From Diplodia intermedia (lineage: Eukaryota > Ascomycota > Dothideomycetes > Botryosphaeriales > Botryosphaeriaceae): a DNA stretch of 64,000 nt. The notes under the pieces are model-generated. The model was not told the origin of the DNA and ran no database searches. It was given only the letters and a program-made list of their open reading frames with translations. Below are positions 1 through 11,350 of this stretch, piece after piece (position 1 is the stretch's first letter; each line of letters starts with the position of its first letter). The position numbers and the translations under genes were made by a program. The stretch is from the NCBI GenBank assembly GCA_021495925.1, contig JAKEKT010000051.1, forward strand, positions 186,001 to 250,000, in the 5' to 3' direction.

Positions 1-1158
1 CCAATATGCGACGTAGGGAGATGTCCGGGATTGTTAGTTGGGGTATAAGAGCCGTTTGTGTCAAATTCACAGAAGTTGGTAGATTTGAATAGCGCGTACT
101 GTTCGGCCGTTGGTATAGAAATTTGCGACATGACGAGGACCTCGACTTAAATAGAAGAGGCATTATTATTTAACCGCAACGGCTGGAACAAATGCTTTGT
201 GTGGCCCTGTTGAAGCTAAGAGAAAGAATGAGACTGAGCAATGAGGATAAAGAATCCATTGTCAAATGCTCTTCAAGCATTATTGAGGCGCCATTAATAG
301 AAACCATAGAGGCGTGTAGGATTGCTTTGTTCTCCAGTGAAGGTGGCTGAGAAGCCGTGAGAGAAAAAAAAAGAGAAAAAAAAAAGGAAGACTGTGCTCC
401 GGGTTTGTTTGCAAACCTAGAGGTCTCAATCGGGAGTCGTGTGTCAAGCACGCGATGTAGGAACAGAGAATGTGAAACAGGCGAACATAGTAGGGTTGTA
501 TCCGGTAGAGCAAACAAAACAGAGGTATACCATCCAGCAATGTGTAGAGATTGCCAAAACGTCTCGAGGGGTATGTCAAAGAGGCGGAAGTGAGCGATCC
601 GAAGATCGGAGCAGACCGGGTCCAGGCCGAGGCAGGGGTAAACAAGGCAGCCGTGCCTCAAGATCCGTTCGACGGTGATGATGAAGACAATGCGAGACCT
701 CGATGACCCGGAAAACATCTGTTTGCCATGCGATAGACTGGTTGATCAGCTGGGGATATAGTTTCCTCCGGGTGACCGGGGTCCGTGATGAGGCTCAAAA
801 TAGCACGCCCGACGCGGATAATACGTGCGTGGAGTCCGACGAGGCGTTATGGCAAGCAGCTGAGTCTCCAAGATTCCGCGACCGCCATTGGGCATGTCCG
901 AGCAAGACCAAGATGGGAGCGCTTGAGAAGTCGGGCTGCGCGATGAGGTTGTTGGTTGTTGGCATCATTGACCGCGGACGAGCGGTTTGTGCTTACCCCC
1001 AAGGCTCGTGATTGGCCCAGCTGAAGCGGGAAGCTACGAGATTTGTTCTTACCGCAGCGACCGACTCCAACTCCCCGTAACCCGCCTGCAGCCCGCTCCA
1101 TTGCCTCTCCCCTCCACAATCGCTATCGTCGCCGGGTGACGGCCAGCTCCACATCAAC
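1..1158. other. Intergenic, upstream of CYT1
   Basis: No supportable gene. A minus-strand open frame at 170-718 is pyrimidine-rich low-complexity sequence without recognisable domains. The last 150 bases are CT-rich leader-like sequence before the CYT1 ATG. Confidence 0.5.
1011..1015 (-). promoter_or_regulatory. Inverted CCAAT box upstream of CYT1
   Basis: ATTGG (CCAAT on the minus strand) lies 144 bases upstream of the CYT1 start. Fungal respiratory-chain genes are commonly bound by the Hap2/3/5 CCAAT complex, so the site is plausible, but a 5-base motif is weak evidence alone. Confidence 0.3.
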
Positions 1159-2458
1159 ATGTTGGCTAGATCGAGCCTCCGTTCGGCGCGCACCGTCGGC
1201 ACCGCTGCACGCAGCTCCGCCAACAGGATAGGCACGGTACGTCCAACTCGCCCATCCGCCGTCGCCGCGGGCGCCATCACGGCCGTCGATCATCAATGCC
1301 TCAACGCGAAGGCCGTAGCTGATCCTGTATCGTGCAGCGCTCTGCGTCCGGCTCCAGCGGCCCTGCCGAGGAGGCCGCCTCTTGGAAGTCCACCCTCGCT
1401 GGCTCCGCTGCCACCGCCGTCGCCATCGGATCCATTGGCTGGTATTATCATCTCTACGGCCGCAATGCTTACGCTATGACTCCGGCGGAGGAGGGGTGAG
1501 TCGCACATACCGAACGGTTGATGGAGGCGTTGGGCTTCTCGTGCCAGCACCAACTGCAGCCATCAGCCGACAGGCCGTAGCACCAGAGCTAACATGGGAC
1601 CAGCCTGCACCCCACTCAGTATCCGTGGGAGCACGCCAAGTGGAACAAGACCTTCGACCACCAGGCGTAAGTATCGTACGCGGCGCTTCACAGCCCATCG
1701 CAAGCACTGATTATGAGGCAGTCTCCGCCGCGGTTTCCAGGTCTACCGTGAAGTCTGCGCATCTTGCCACTCTCTTGCGCGTATCCCCTACCGCAGTCTC
1801 GTCGGTACCGTTATGACCGTCGATGAGGCCAAGGCACTTGCCGAGGAGAACGAGTACGACACCGAGCCCAACGACGAGGGCGAGATCGAGAAGCGCCCCG
1901 GAAAGCTGTCCGACTACCTGCCCAGCCCCTACAAGAACGACGAGGCTGCTCGTGCTGCCAACAGCGGTGCTCTACCTCCGGATCTCAGCTTGATGGTCAA
2001 GGGCCGCCACGGTGGCTGCGACTACATCTTTAGCTTGCTGACCGGCTACCCCGAGGAGCCCCCGGCGGGCGCTGTCGTCCCGGAGGGCCTCAACTTCAAC
2101 CCCTACTTCCCCGGTACCGGTATCGCCATGGCTCGTGTCCTCTACGATGGTCTCGTTGAGTATGAGGATGGCACCCCTGCCACCACCTCCCAGATGGCCA
2201 AGGACGTGGTCGAGTTCCTCAACTGGTCCGCTGAACCAGAGATGGACGAGCGCAAGAAGATGGGCTGGAAGGTTCTGGCTGTCGGCAGTGTTCTTTTCGC
2301 GCTCAGTGTTTGGGTGAAGAGGTACGGCGAAGACCAGCAAATCCAGATGCGCAAGAGGTCGCCAGACGCTAACGCAGTGTGTGTTCAGGTACAAGTGGTC
2401 GACGATCAAGACCAGACAGCTCGTCTACAACCCTCCGGTCACGGGCAAGAAGCACTGA
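1159..2458 (+). CDS. CYT1: Cytochrome c1, heme protein of respiratory complex III
   Basis: Five exons: 1159-1236, 1338-1495, 1604-1666, 1722-2321 and 2389-2458, giving 322 aa, the usual length for the family. The N-terminus is Arg/Ser/Ala-rich as in a mitochondrial presequence, followed by a hydrophobic bipartite sorting segment (AATAVAIGSIGWYYHLYGRN). The covalent heme motif CASCH is at about residues 112-116, after GFQVYREV. The axial Met is in IAMARVLYDG (about 236). A C-terminal membrane anchor lies at about 281-300, followed by the conserved YKWSTIKTR tail. The protein carries electrons from the Rieske protein to cytochrome c on the intermembrane-space side of the inner membrane. All four introns are GT-AG, and each junction restores the conserved frame. 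Identification is firm; only the exact first exon boundary is a manual call. Confidence 0.95.
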
Positions 2459-3517
2459 TCCTAGGCGGAAGGTGGAGGGTGTGAATGAGGTGAAGAGGCC
2501 GGATCTCCCGCAGAAGACGCGCAGGGCCCGAATGTACAGCATAAGAGACAAACGAGCGAAATTTCCTTTGTGTTGACCATTACCTAGAGGAGCGGCGGAG
2601 ACGCTCTTGTGTTACTTTGAATTGTACCATCAATCAACCTGCTTTTGCGAGCACGAGGGTGGGGTGGTGATAGTTGGCATGGTCACGGCACAGCGGCTTG
2701 CAAATCCAGCCCACCTACATGTCTCACAAAGATGTGCGTGGGTACCGAAAATCCTATATCTGGATGCCTTCATACGGTGTTAAGCCGCAGCTACGTCCAA
2801 AGGCCTGCTTCAGCTACCCACGGAGAAAGACCGGTACAGCCCACATCGGCGTCCGGATATTTGCTCCAATTGCTTACGTTGGCTCAGAGGCTAACGGGCA
2901 GAAGGCGCGCCGCACAGGCAGCCGGCAGAGTGGGATCTGCTGGCGTGCTCGGCAGCGTGACGGGCCGGATCGGGCAGTGATGGGCGGACAACGGCGTGGT
3001 AGCCGACTATAATGCAATCATAATGCGAGGAAACCAGTGTCGCAACGAAGGCGGGCGTGGCAGGCGAAGCTCGAGGCGATACGGTTGCGCGGCGAGCGCG
3101 ATGCCGGAGAGCGTATAGAGTGCAGATGTGCAACAGGGTTAGTGCCGACGGCCCAATGACGACGCACCGTGGGTCGTGGGATTACGACTCGGAAAGGCCA
3201 TGGCCGCAGCTCAGGAGATGGACATCTGAATCTGGGATCTGGTGCCAGCATGCCACTACTACTACTACTACGACTTCCTTGTTGCGCCCGCCGCCCTTAG
3301 CCCGCCCAGTCCGCCGCCGCCGCCGCCGCCTGTGTTTGCGCCCGCCGCGTCCTAGCAAAGCGTGCCGTCATTCGTTCCGTCGCACCTCTGCCACTCCTCC
3401 AACCTTCGCGTTGCCCGCCCTCCCCGCAACGCGCATCCTAAGGGCCCGCCAGATTATTTCTACGGCCTGCATGCCGCTGCCCGCCAGGGTCTACGCCCTC
3501 GAGCAGCATCGCGACTT
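2459..3517. other. Intergenic, CYT1 to kinase
   Basis: No gene seen. It contains an (ACT)n tract near 3253-3270 and a (CCG)n tract near 3311-3330, and is CT-rich before the kinase start. In-frame codons extend upstream of the chosen kinase ATG as far as about 3362, so a longer N-terminus cannot be excluded. Confidence 0.45.
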
Positions 3518-6255
3518 ATGCCCCCCATCAATGTCCGGAACCAAGCCGAGCTGCAAGCCCAGAGGACCAAGGTGCGCTCCAGCCGCTCCGCCCACGCGCT
3601 TCAGCCGCCCAGCTCCGCCGTTTCGACCGCTGACTTGCGCCAAACAGCTCACAAACTCCTACAATGAGCTCCTGGAGTAAGTCGCTCGCCGATCGCCCCT
3701 TCTCCGCGCGCTGTTGGTGCTAACCCGCCGCGTCCAGCGAGTTCTCGTCCTCGGACCTCCGCTCCGTCGGGAACTACCAGCTCGGCCGCCTCATAGGCAA
3801 AGGTTCCTTCGGCAAGGTTTATCTGGCTTCCCACAAACTTATGCACGGGTCCAAGGTCAGTGACAACGCTTGATTAAGAATAAAGCTGTGCTAACGGACG
3901 ATGCCAGGTGGTGCTCAAGTCTGCCAACAAAAATGACTCCAACCTGGCTCGCGAGATCCACCATCACCGGCAATTCCTCCACCCGCACATCGCTCGCCTC
4001 TACGAGGTCATCGTGACCGAGACGCTGGTGTGGCTTGTATTGGAGTACTGTCCAGGCAAGTGCTTTCCGGAGTCCTCCGCGCGGCTGAGCTGACCGAGCG
4101 CAATCTAGGGGATGAGCTCTATAACCACCTCCTCCGAACCGGCCCCATGGAGCCCGCCAAGGTCCAGAAGATTTTCACCCAACTCGTCGGCGCCGTCTCC
4201 TATATCCATCTAAAGGCCTGTGTACACCGCGATCTTAAGCTAGAGAACGTTTTGCTGGACAAGCACGGAAACGTCAAGCTGGTGGATTTCGGCTTTACTC
4301 GCGAATACGAGGGTAAATCAAACTACCTTCAGACTTGGTGCGGAACCGTCTGCTACAGCGCTCCGGAAATGCTCAAGGGTGAAAAATACGCAGGAGAAAA
4401 GGTGGATGTGTGGAGTCTTGGCGTCATCGCCTACGCTTTGCTTTGCGGAGAATTGCCTTTCGACGAGGATGATGAGAACGAGACGAAGAAAAGGATATTG
4501 AAGGAAGAGCCAAAGTACCCGGACCATATGCCTGAACAGGCGAAGGATCTGATCGTAAAGCTTCTCTCAAAACGTCCGCTTCTGCGGCCTTCACTGCCCG
4601 AGATTCTCCAACATCCGTGGCTCGCCGAGCACGCACCTCAGCAGCAAGCGATCCTGAAGTTGCAGCAGCCGCCCCCCTTCACCACCGAGCTTGAGAAGGA
4701 GACTCTCCAACGTATGCGTAGTGCTGGAGTGGATATCGACAAGGTCATCGAGAATGTCTTGGCTCAGCGTTGTGACACCTTGGCGGGATGGTGGGCTTTA
4801 TTGCTGGAAAAGGAAGAACGAAAAGCCAAGAGGCGGGAGCGCAAGAGAAAGGAGCGAGAGGCTGAGGCAAAAAGTTTACGCAGATTGAGTGCTGCTAGCA
4901 GAGCCAGTAGCAGGCTTGATCGTCTTGCCCCAACAATCAGGGAAATTGATGAAGAAGGCGCCCCGATCCCGACGCTTGGAGAGCCGCCGAAGAGCAGGGG
5001 CAGGAACAGGGAGCGAACGTCCATCGCGACGTGTAAGTCCATGTAGTTTGCGTTTATTCGAACAATAGGAGATTAACTGAAAATAGCCGCCAGCCCCGAC
5101 TTGCCTCTAGTGCCCGAGGCATCCAGATCGCCAAACAACGACAAGCCCCCGCCTCCGGTAGAGAAAGATCGGCGCGTCAGCGCTTCCAGAGGACGGCCGT
5201 CGCTTCCGCCGAAGGAATACACGCGTTCGCGAAGGAGCAGCAGCATGCTCCACGTCGTCACGACAAACCCAGAGCTTCTCGGGCCCAACGGATTCGTACC
5301 TTCGAAGCGGCGACGAAAATACCAGCAACCCTTCCTCGCACAGTTGGCATCGCTTAAACATTGGTTCAAGGAGTCGGCGAAACGCGCAAGGTCCAGATCA
5401 CCAGGTTCGAAAAACAGCAAATCTCCGAAAGCGAATCAAGGCAAGCTCACCAAGCCAGACGACACCCGGAGGCCCTCTGCTGCTACGACGACAAACACCG
5501 CTAGACCCGTGTCCCAAGTTCGACCAGACTCGCAGAACCGCGCGAGCTATGTAGGAACGCCGCAGCGCCCACGAGTTACCACCAGAGCAAGCAGTGGGTC
5601 AAACAAGAGGGCGTCTCTCTCCCCAGCACCCATGACGCCTCGCTCGTCCTACCGGCGAAGTTCTGCTGGGCTCCGGGGCCGCAAATCCACCTCTTCCTCA
5701 GTCTCATCAATTCGTACCATTCACCATGCTCACAGCCATTCCAAGGCATCATCCACCTCCTCTGCATCTCTGGCTTCGCCATCGGTATCGAGTCGAGCCG
5801 GCCGCAGCCCCCATCAGTCTGTCAAGGTACTTCCGGCGACTCCTACTGGAACTGGGTTCCCTTCCAACATCCGTCTTGTACGAGCAACGGCCGCAGAATC
5901 CGCCGCTGCATTTGGCGGACTCCCGCCACCCAGCCCCGGAGTTCTCTTCGCGAAGAAGAAACGGAGTCCGTTCAAAGGCCCCAGTCTCAGCTTGAACACA
6001 GGCGGTAGCCCAGTCGCAAGGAGCCGCGGTGAAGGTGGCAGCAGGACCAGCAGTGTGCAGGGACGGAAGAGCGGTGAGCTCGTCATTGCAGAGGAAGACG
6101 AAGATATACTAGAGGAGGAAGAGGAAGAGGAGGAAGTGGAAGAAGTGGAGGCGTTTTCGCCCGTTTTGGCTCCTGGCGAATATTTGGATGAGTCGCCGCA
6201 AGATCTCAATCTATCTGAGGAGCCGCCGCCAGAGACCCCAAGACTAGCTCCCTAA
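3518..6255 (+). CDS. CAMK-type serine/threonine protein kinase with long disordered tail
   Basis: Six exons: 3518-3571, 3648-3676, 3738-3855, 3908-4055, 4109-5032 and 5087-6255, giving 813 aa. The kinase domain spans about 42-297: glycine loop GKGSFGKV (48-54), catalytic Lys in VVLK (about 71), HRDLKLEN (156-163), DFG (176-178) and APE (201-203). It ends at the HPWL element. The tail is Ser/Arg/Pro-rich and basic, with a strongly acidic run (Glu repeats, about 6108-6150) near the C-terminus. This layout fits the CAMK/Snf1-Kin4-like group of fungal kinases involved in polarity or cell-cycle checkpoints; the exact ortholog is not assigned. The fourth intron (4056-4108) uses a GC donor (AG|GCAAGT); removing it restores the conserved EYCPGDELYNHL. 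The start was chosen at the ATG giving MPPINVRNQAEL. Confidence 0.88.
4056..4108 (+). other. GC-AG intron in the kinase gene
   Basis: The exon ends CCAG, the intron opens GCAAGT and closes CTAG. No GT donor nearby preserves the kinase frame, whereas this junction joins EYCPG to DELYNHL. GC-AG introns with a strong AG|GCAAGT donor are a known minor class. Confidence 0.85.
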
Positions 6256-7030
6256 TATGGGTCAGATAGGCGACCGATTATACCAGAGGCTCGGTATTCT
6301 GGAGAAAGAGTGAGGTTGGAGTTGATTTGGATTTTTTGTTTGCCTTGGATTCACTTCGAACGCGTTAAGCACGGCTTTGCTGTCTCACCCTTAGTCGTTG
6401 TATACCCCAACCACCACCCCGATTTCCTTTGTTGTGATTGTCAGTCCTATCCCCATCACTTTACATTATTTTCTTGGTGCAAATTGATCACTTGGGCTTG
6501 TAGCATTCGTTTGTTCAGCATTTCATCTCTTTTTGTCGAGCCAAGGCGTTCTCGGAAATTTTTTTGTAGATGACGGATGGGTTTGGCGCGTTGAGCATCA
6601 CAAAAGTGCAATTTTCAGGCAGCGGCGGATGTACAGGAATGAGAGTGAACATTGAATTGGCCCGCCTGCATTTGCCACAGATACCGCATCATCATCCATC
6701 ATATTTATATAGGCAGTTGAATACAAGATCCGGACGTAAATAAGTTTTAAATGCGCATATCTACGTCCGGATCTTGGATTCAACTGCCCATCCCACGTAG
6801 AGTTTATATGACGCACATGCGGGCGCGCGATTTCTTCTGTCACCCGCAGATGGTGGTGGCTGGCTGTGGGCTTGGCACCGCCAAGCTCGGGCCTTTTTTG
6901 GTGAGTGACTCTGAACTTCTTTTGTGGCAGCACACTCCGCAACCCTACGCACCACCCCGCCTCCGGCCCAGCCAACCGCACACCCTCGCACGCCGGCTCA
7001 ACCTTCTCATAACACCTGCCTGTCGCAATC
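6256..7030. other. Intergenic, kinase to GCD11, with hairpin repeat
   Basis: T-rich 3' flank of the kinase (6300-6560), then a repeat-derived segment (about 6655-6788) and the GCD11 promoter and leader. No coding gene seen. Confidence 0.5.
6712..6788. repeat. Hairpin repeat, copy A (full length)
   Basis: A 77-bp imperfect palindrome. The left arm GGCAGTTGAATACAAGATCC and the following GGACGTA are mirrored by TACGTCCGGATCTTGGATTC and AACTGCC, with about 24 bases of loop between. It lies about 240 bp upstream of the GCD11 ATG. The same arms recur at 18459, 26874 and 57618. Confidence 0.85.
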
Positions 7031-8773
7031 ATGGAGTCGGATTCGGATGTCCAACACGAGGAGACTCTCCACGACTCGGAAGTCGAGACCCAGGAGCCCC
7101 AGAAGGACGCGAAGCCCGGCAAGTCGGCGCTGAAGAAGCCTTCTGCCCCGCCCGCCCCCATCGTGCAGCGCCCTGAGCTGCCGCCGCAGCCCGACCCGAA
7201 GGATCTCGATGTTGCGTCGCTGAACCCGCTGACCGACTACATCATCGCTCGCCAGGCCACCATCAACATTGGCACCATCGGTCACGTCGCTCACGGCAAG
7301 TCGACCGTCGTCAAGGCCATCTCTGGTGTGCAGACTGTCCGTTTCAAGAACGAGCTAGAGCGCAACATTACCATCAAGCTGGGCTACGCCAACGCGAAGA
7401 TCTACAAGTGCGACAACACGGAGTGCCCGCGTCCGACTTGCTATAGGAGCTACAAGAGTGAGAAGGAGGTCGACCCGCCATGCGAGCGCGAGGGATGCGG
7501 TGGCACCTACAGGCTGCTCAGACACGTTTCGTGAGTACAGCCTGCATAGGACTTTCTAGAGCGAGAGGCTAACGGTGGCAACTAGGTTCGTTGACTGCCC
7601 CGGTCACGATATTCTCATGAGTACCATGCTTTCGGGCGCCGCAGTCATGGACGCTGCGTTGCTGCTTATTGCCGGAAACGGTACCTATCACTCTCGCCGC
7701 AGTGTATGAACAAGCGCTGACCCAGAATGAATAGAAACCTGCCCCCAGCCCCAGACCTCCGAGCACTTGGCCGCCATTGAAATCATGAAGCTTAACCACA
7801 TCATCATCCTCCAGAACAAGGTCGACTTGATGAGGGAAGAGGGTGCCGAGCAGCACTACCAGTCGATTCTGAAGTTCATCCGCGGTACCGTTGCTGACGG
7901 CTCTCCCATCATCCCCATCTCGGCTCAGCTAAAGTTCAACATCGATGCCGTGAACGAGTACCTTGTGACGAAGATCCCGGTGCCTGTGCGCGACTTCTCG
8001 GCCAAGCCCCACATGATAGTCATCCGTTCCTTCGATGTCAACAAGCCCGGTGCCGAAATCGAGGACTTGAAGGGTGGTGTTGCCGGTGGTTCGATCCTGA
8101 CTGGTGTTCTCAAGCTCGGCGACGAGGTCGAAATCAGACCAGGTATCGTCACCAAGGATGAGCAGGGCAAGATCCAGGCGAAGCCCATCTACTCCAGGGT
8201 CGTGTCTTTGTTTGCCGAGCACAACGACCTCAAGTTTGCGGTTCCCGGTGGTCTCATTGGTAGGTTCATGCCACAACACATTGCCCGTCGCGTCTCGACT
8301 GACTTGGCTAGGTGTCGGTACCCGCGTCGACCCCACGCTCTGCCGTGCCGATCGTCTGGTCGGATTCGTTCTCGGCCTTCGCGGCCACCTCCCCGCCATC
8401 TACACAGAGGTCGAGGTCAACTACTTCCTTCTCCGCCGCCTGCTCGGTGTCAAGACGGCGGATGGCAAGCAGGCTAAGGTCGCGAAGCTCGCGAAGAACG
8501 AGGTGCTCATGGTCAACATTGGCAGTACGGCAACGGGCGCTAAGGTCGTCGCCGTTAAGGCCGATGCGGCGCGCCTTACACTGACCAGTCCTGCGTGCAC
8601 GGAGATTGGCGAGAAAGTGGCGCTCAGCCGCAGAATAGAGAAGCACTGGCGTCTCATTGGCTGGGCAAACATTGTTGCGTAAGTACCCAACACCCGATGA
8701 CAGGCGCGATGCACGAAGTGCCGGGACTAACTCGGCCTGCAGTGGTACGACGCTCACGCCGACCTCGGAATGA
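7031..8773 (+). CDS. GCD11: Translation initiation factor eIF2, gamma subunit
   Basis: Five exons: 7031-7530, 7586-7680, 7735-8259, 8312-8678 and 8743-8773, giving 505 aa. It is a GTPase of the EF-Tu superfamily that carries Met-tRNAi to the 40S subunit as part of the eIF2 heterotrimer. G1 is GHVAHGKST (about 84-92), G3 is DCPGH (about 170-174) and G4 is NKVD. A gamma-specific zinc knuckle is visible with Cys at about 127, 132, 137 and 151/156. EF-Tu domains II and III follow, ending in the conserved RRIEKHWRLIGWANI segment. The acidic N-terminal extension of about 60 residues is typical of fungal orthologs. All introns are GT-AG and short. The last exon encodes only about ten residues. The start is the first ATG in frame. 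Confidence 0.96.
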
Positions 8774-9832
8774 GCGGGCGCAGGTTTGCGCGAGAGGCCA
8801 AGATAGGGCCCGGAGGCCATGGGCATGGATCAACGAGCGAAAATGGAGTCAGCTGGGGATGGGGTCGTCACGAATTCACTATCTGCGTGCAGTTTGAGGC
8901 TGCGACATCATGTTATATACGGCATCGACAGTCACATGGCGTGGGTAGAAGGGGGAAACCAAAAGTTGCTGCGATTGAAGCAGCGGGACCAGGCGCAGGC
9001 GGCGGAGAGGCTTGGATAGAGGGGGCAGACATGTCGCAGGCCCTGGCGCAGGGTACGAATACACGGAAATGCAAGCGCCTGCCCCGAGTGGTATTGCCGA
9101 ATCAGGGCGGTGGTGATCTGCCGCGCGAGCTGCGATTGGCACGCAGGGGGCCGAGACCCTGGGGACGCGAAGAGTAGCCGACGTTCCGGGGTGCCTGTTA
9201 CCGCGCCCACCTACATCAGTCTCACGGAGACATTGGACCCTGCTTCCGCAAGCAGTGGGACTCCACATGAGAGTGTCTGTACGATTCAAAAGTCGCCTCT
9301 ACGTCCGGGCGTCTGCTGCAGCTGCCCCCGCAGCAAGAAGGTAGCGCCCGAATCTTCGTACCCTGCTGTGGGGGCGCCGCTTTCACATGCAAACGAACCA
9401 GGAACCGCTCAACAAAAGAGAGCATAAGCTGCATACGCGCCCAAGCTTGCCCCCGCCTCACTTGGGCCGGCTGTCATCGTGTCAGCGTCGGCCGCTTCAT
9501 AAAGCCTCAATTGCCCGCTAGTCCGCACGTGCTGGACAGACAGAGCCCTTTTGCGCCGCCGTCCACAACTCACGTCACACCAGTGCTCAGGCGGTCCGCC
9601 CGACCCAAACAACACCGACCGAATACGCAGCACCGGTGGCGCGCGCCGAGCTGATCTTCACCGCCGCACATCCCCCGCTTTCTGTCAAAAGAGCCGCAGG
9701 CTCAGCTCCTTGCTCCAGGACCGGGACCTCTCTTCCGCAACTCAGCAGCAGAGCTCTGAGGCTACACTTTAGCTCCGCACTCGCAAGCGCGATTCCCCGC
9801 ACCAATCCTTCCCCATTCCGCATCCGACAACC
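8774..9832. other. Intergenic, GCD11 to INSIG-like gene
   Basis: Short open frames only. A half copy of the hairpin repeat lies at 9297-9327. The last 300 bases are CT- and CA-rich leader-like sequence upstream of the 9833 ATG. Confidence 0.5.
9297..9327 (+). repeat. Hairpin repeat, half copy B
   Basis: TCTACGTCCGGGCGTCTGCT followed by GCAGCTGCCC aligns with the right arm at 28301-28333 with mostly transition differences. A matching left arm upstream is not convincing, so this may be a decayed copy. Confidence 0.45.
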
Positions 9833-11350
9833 ATGTCATCCGACTACCCGCACGACCAGCCGCACCTCCACTCCTCGCAACCGCAAATCCTTCGGCCCCT
9901 GCCGCGCCGCCCCTTCGAGCTCAACCTCACGCCCGCCACCAGCTCGTCCAGCGCGAGCTCGCAGCCCTCGCCGAACCCCAACAACGTCGCTCTCGGTAGT
10001 CGCAACAATGCCTCACACCCCTCGTTGTCCGCCCAGCTCGATGCCCGACTCAATAATGGCTCCGCTACGCCTGCCGGCCCTGACGCCGCCGACGACTCAG
10101 ACGTCAAGCGCAGCCGCAGCATCCTGAACCTCACTACGAGCACACTGTTCGGCATCTATCAGCCCACTGCCGGTGACAATGGCAGCGAGCCTCCCACGCC
10201 CTGGGGCACCGGCGCCGAGACGCCCGCATACATCGGCGGTGGCGCCAGCAGCAGCGAGCTGCGCGAGTGGGAGCACCTACGCCTCGCCGGCCTAGGGTCG
10301 CGGGATGCGGCCAATCCAGCGCCCCCTTCCTTTCAGACAAGGGGTGTGTCAGGGCCGGGCAGGGATGGTGTCGGTGAGTTTGCGTCAGAAGCCGAGGCTA
10401 CTACGTCTATGGGTTCGCGGAGGGGATCGTTCGTCGACGGAGCTGCGGAGAAGGGCGGAAGCAGGGTTTTGGGGCTGATCGCGAGGGGGTTGGCGTTGTT
10501 TGGGTTCGGCGTCGTTTACGGCGTCATGATTAGCCATTTGCATGACAACAGGCACATAGCGCCGGTGAGGGTGGAGGGAATCGATCGCGGCCATTGGGGC
10601 TATCTCGCTTTTTGGGGCTTGGCTGGCGTGGCTTTGGGCAGCGCGCTGCCATGGGTTGATCTCTTTTGGGAGGGGCGGGAAGCAGCTGCGGTTACGGGCG
10701 CGAAGGGTAAGAATGGGAAGAAGAAAGTGAAGGGACAGGTGCCGGTTGTGGCGGGCACCAGATCGAGGGATGGTGCGAGTCAAGAGTGGAACGATGTGGT
10801 GAGAAGTGTGGGTGCGTTTGTGGGGATTGCCTTCGCCATCGTGAGTGCGCCTTTCTTACCGCTTCTTATATTCATCGGGCGCTTCCCCATATTACATCTT
10901 GATCATCCTCCCATACATACCTCACCTCTACCAATCTTCATGCACTAACATTGCCAACAGCGCAAACTTCAATGGCAATCGACGACTCAGATCTCCGTCA
11001 CCCTGGCCCTTGTAAATCCGGCCCTGTGGTACCTGCTTGACCGCAGCAAACCCGGCTTCACGCTCTCTATGCTCGTCGGTGTCACCGGCACCGCCATCAT
11101 GCTCCTCCTAGGCCAACATTCGGATTCAGTCGCCTTCATCCCCAGCCCGCCTATTGCTGGTGGAAGCGGACCCAATTCAAGCCTCCGACTAGGTGCAAGA
11201 GTCACGGGGACGAGTAGTGCGGGCGGAGTAGGCGGGTCGCAGGGTGAGTACGAGAGTACGGTCGGGGTGGCTACGTGGTTCGCAAGCGTGCTGTTTTGCA
11301 GCTGCGTGTGCTTCGGAAATATTGGGAGGAAGCTGGCCCTTCAGGGATGA
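9833..11350 (+). CDS. INSIG-domain integral ER membrane protein
   Basis: Two exons, 9833-10840 and 10961-11350, giving 465 aa. A Ser/Pro-rich N-terminal region of about 100 residues precedes the fungal INSIG signature SRSILNLTTSTLFGIYQP. Membrane segments follow: GLALFGFGVVYGVMISHL, a GYLAFWGLAGVALGSALPW segment, the exon-junction segment VGAFVGIAFAI-RKLQWQ, TLSMLVGVTGTAIMLLLG, and a C-terminal helix at VATWFASVLFCSCVCFGNIG. INSIG proteins sit in the ER membrane and control sterol synthesis, by retaining SREBP-SCAP in animals and acting on HMG-CoA reductase in fission yeast; a sterol role here is inference from family. The 120-bp intron is GT-AG and restores the frame. The loop between helices is longer than in animal INSIGs. 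Confidence 0.85.

Noticed and set aside
170..718. A 182-codon minus-strand frame at the left edge
   Set aside because: Composition is Leu/Ser/Phe-rich from a polypyrimidine tract. No family, no conserved motif, overlapping frames equally open.
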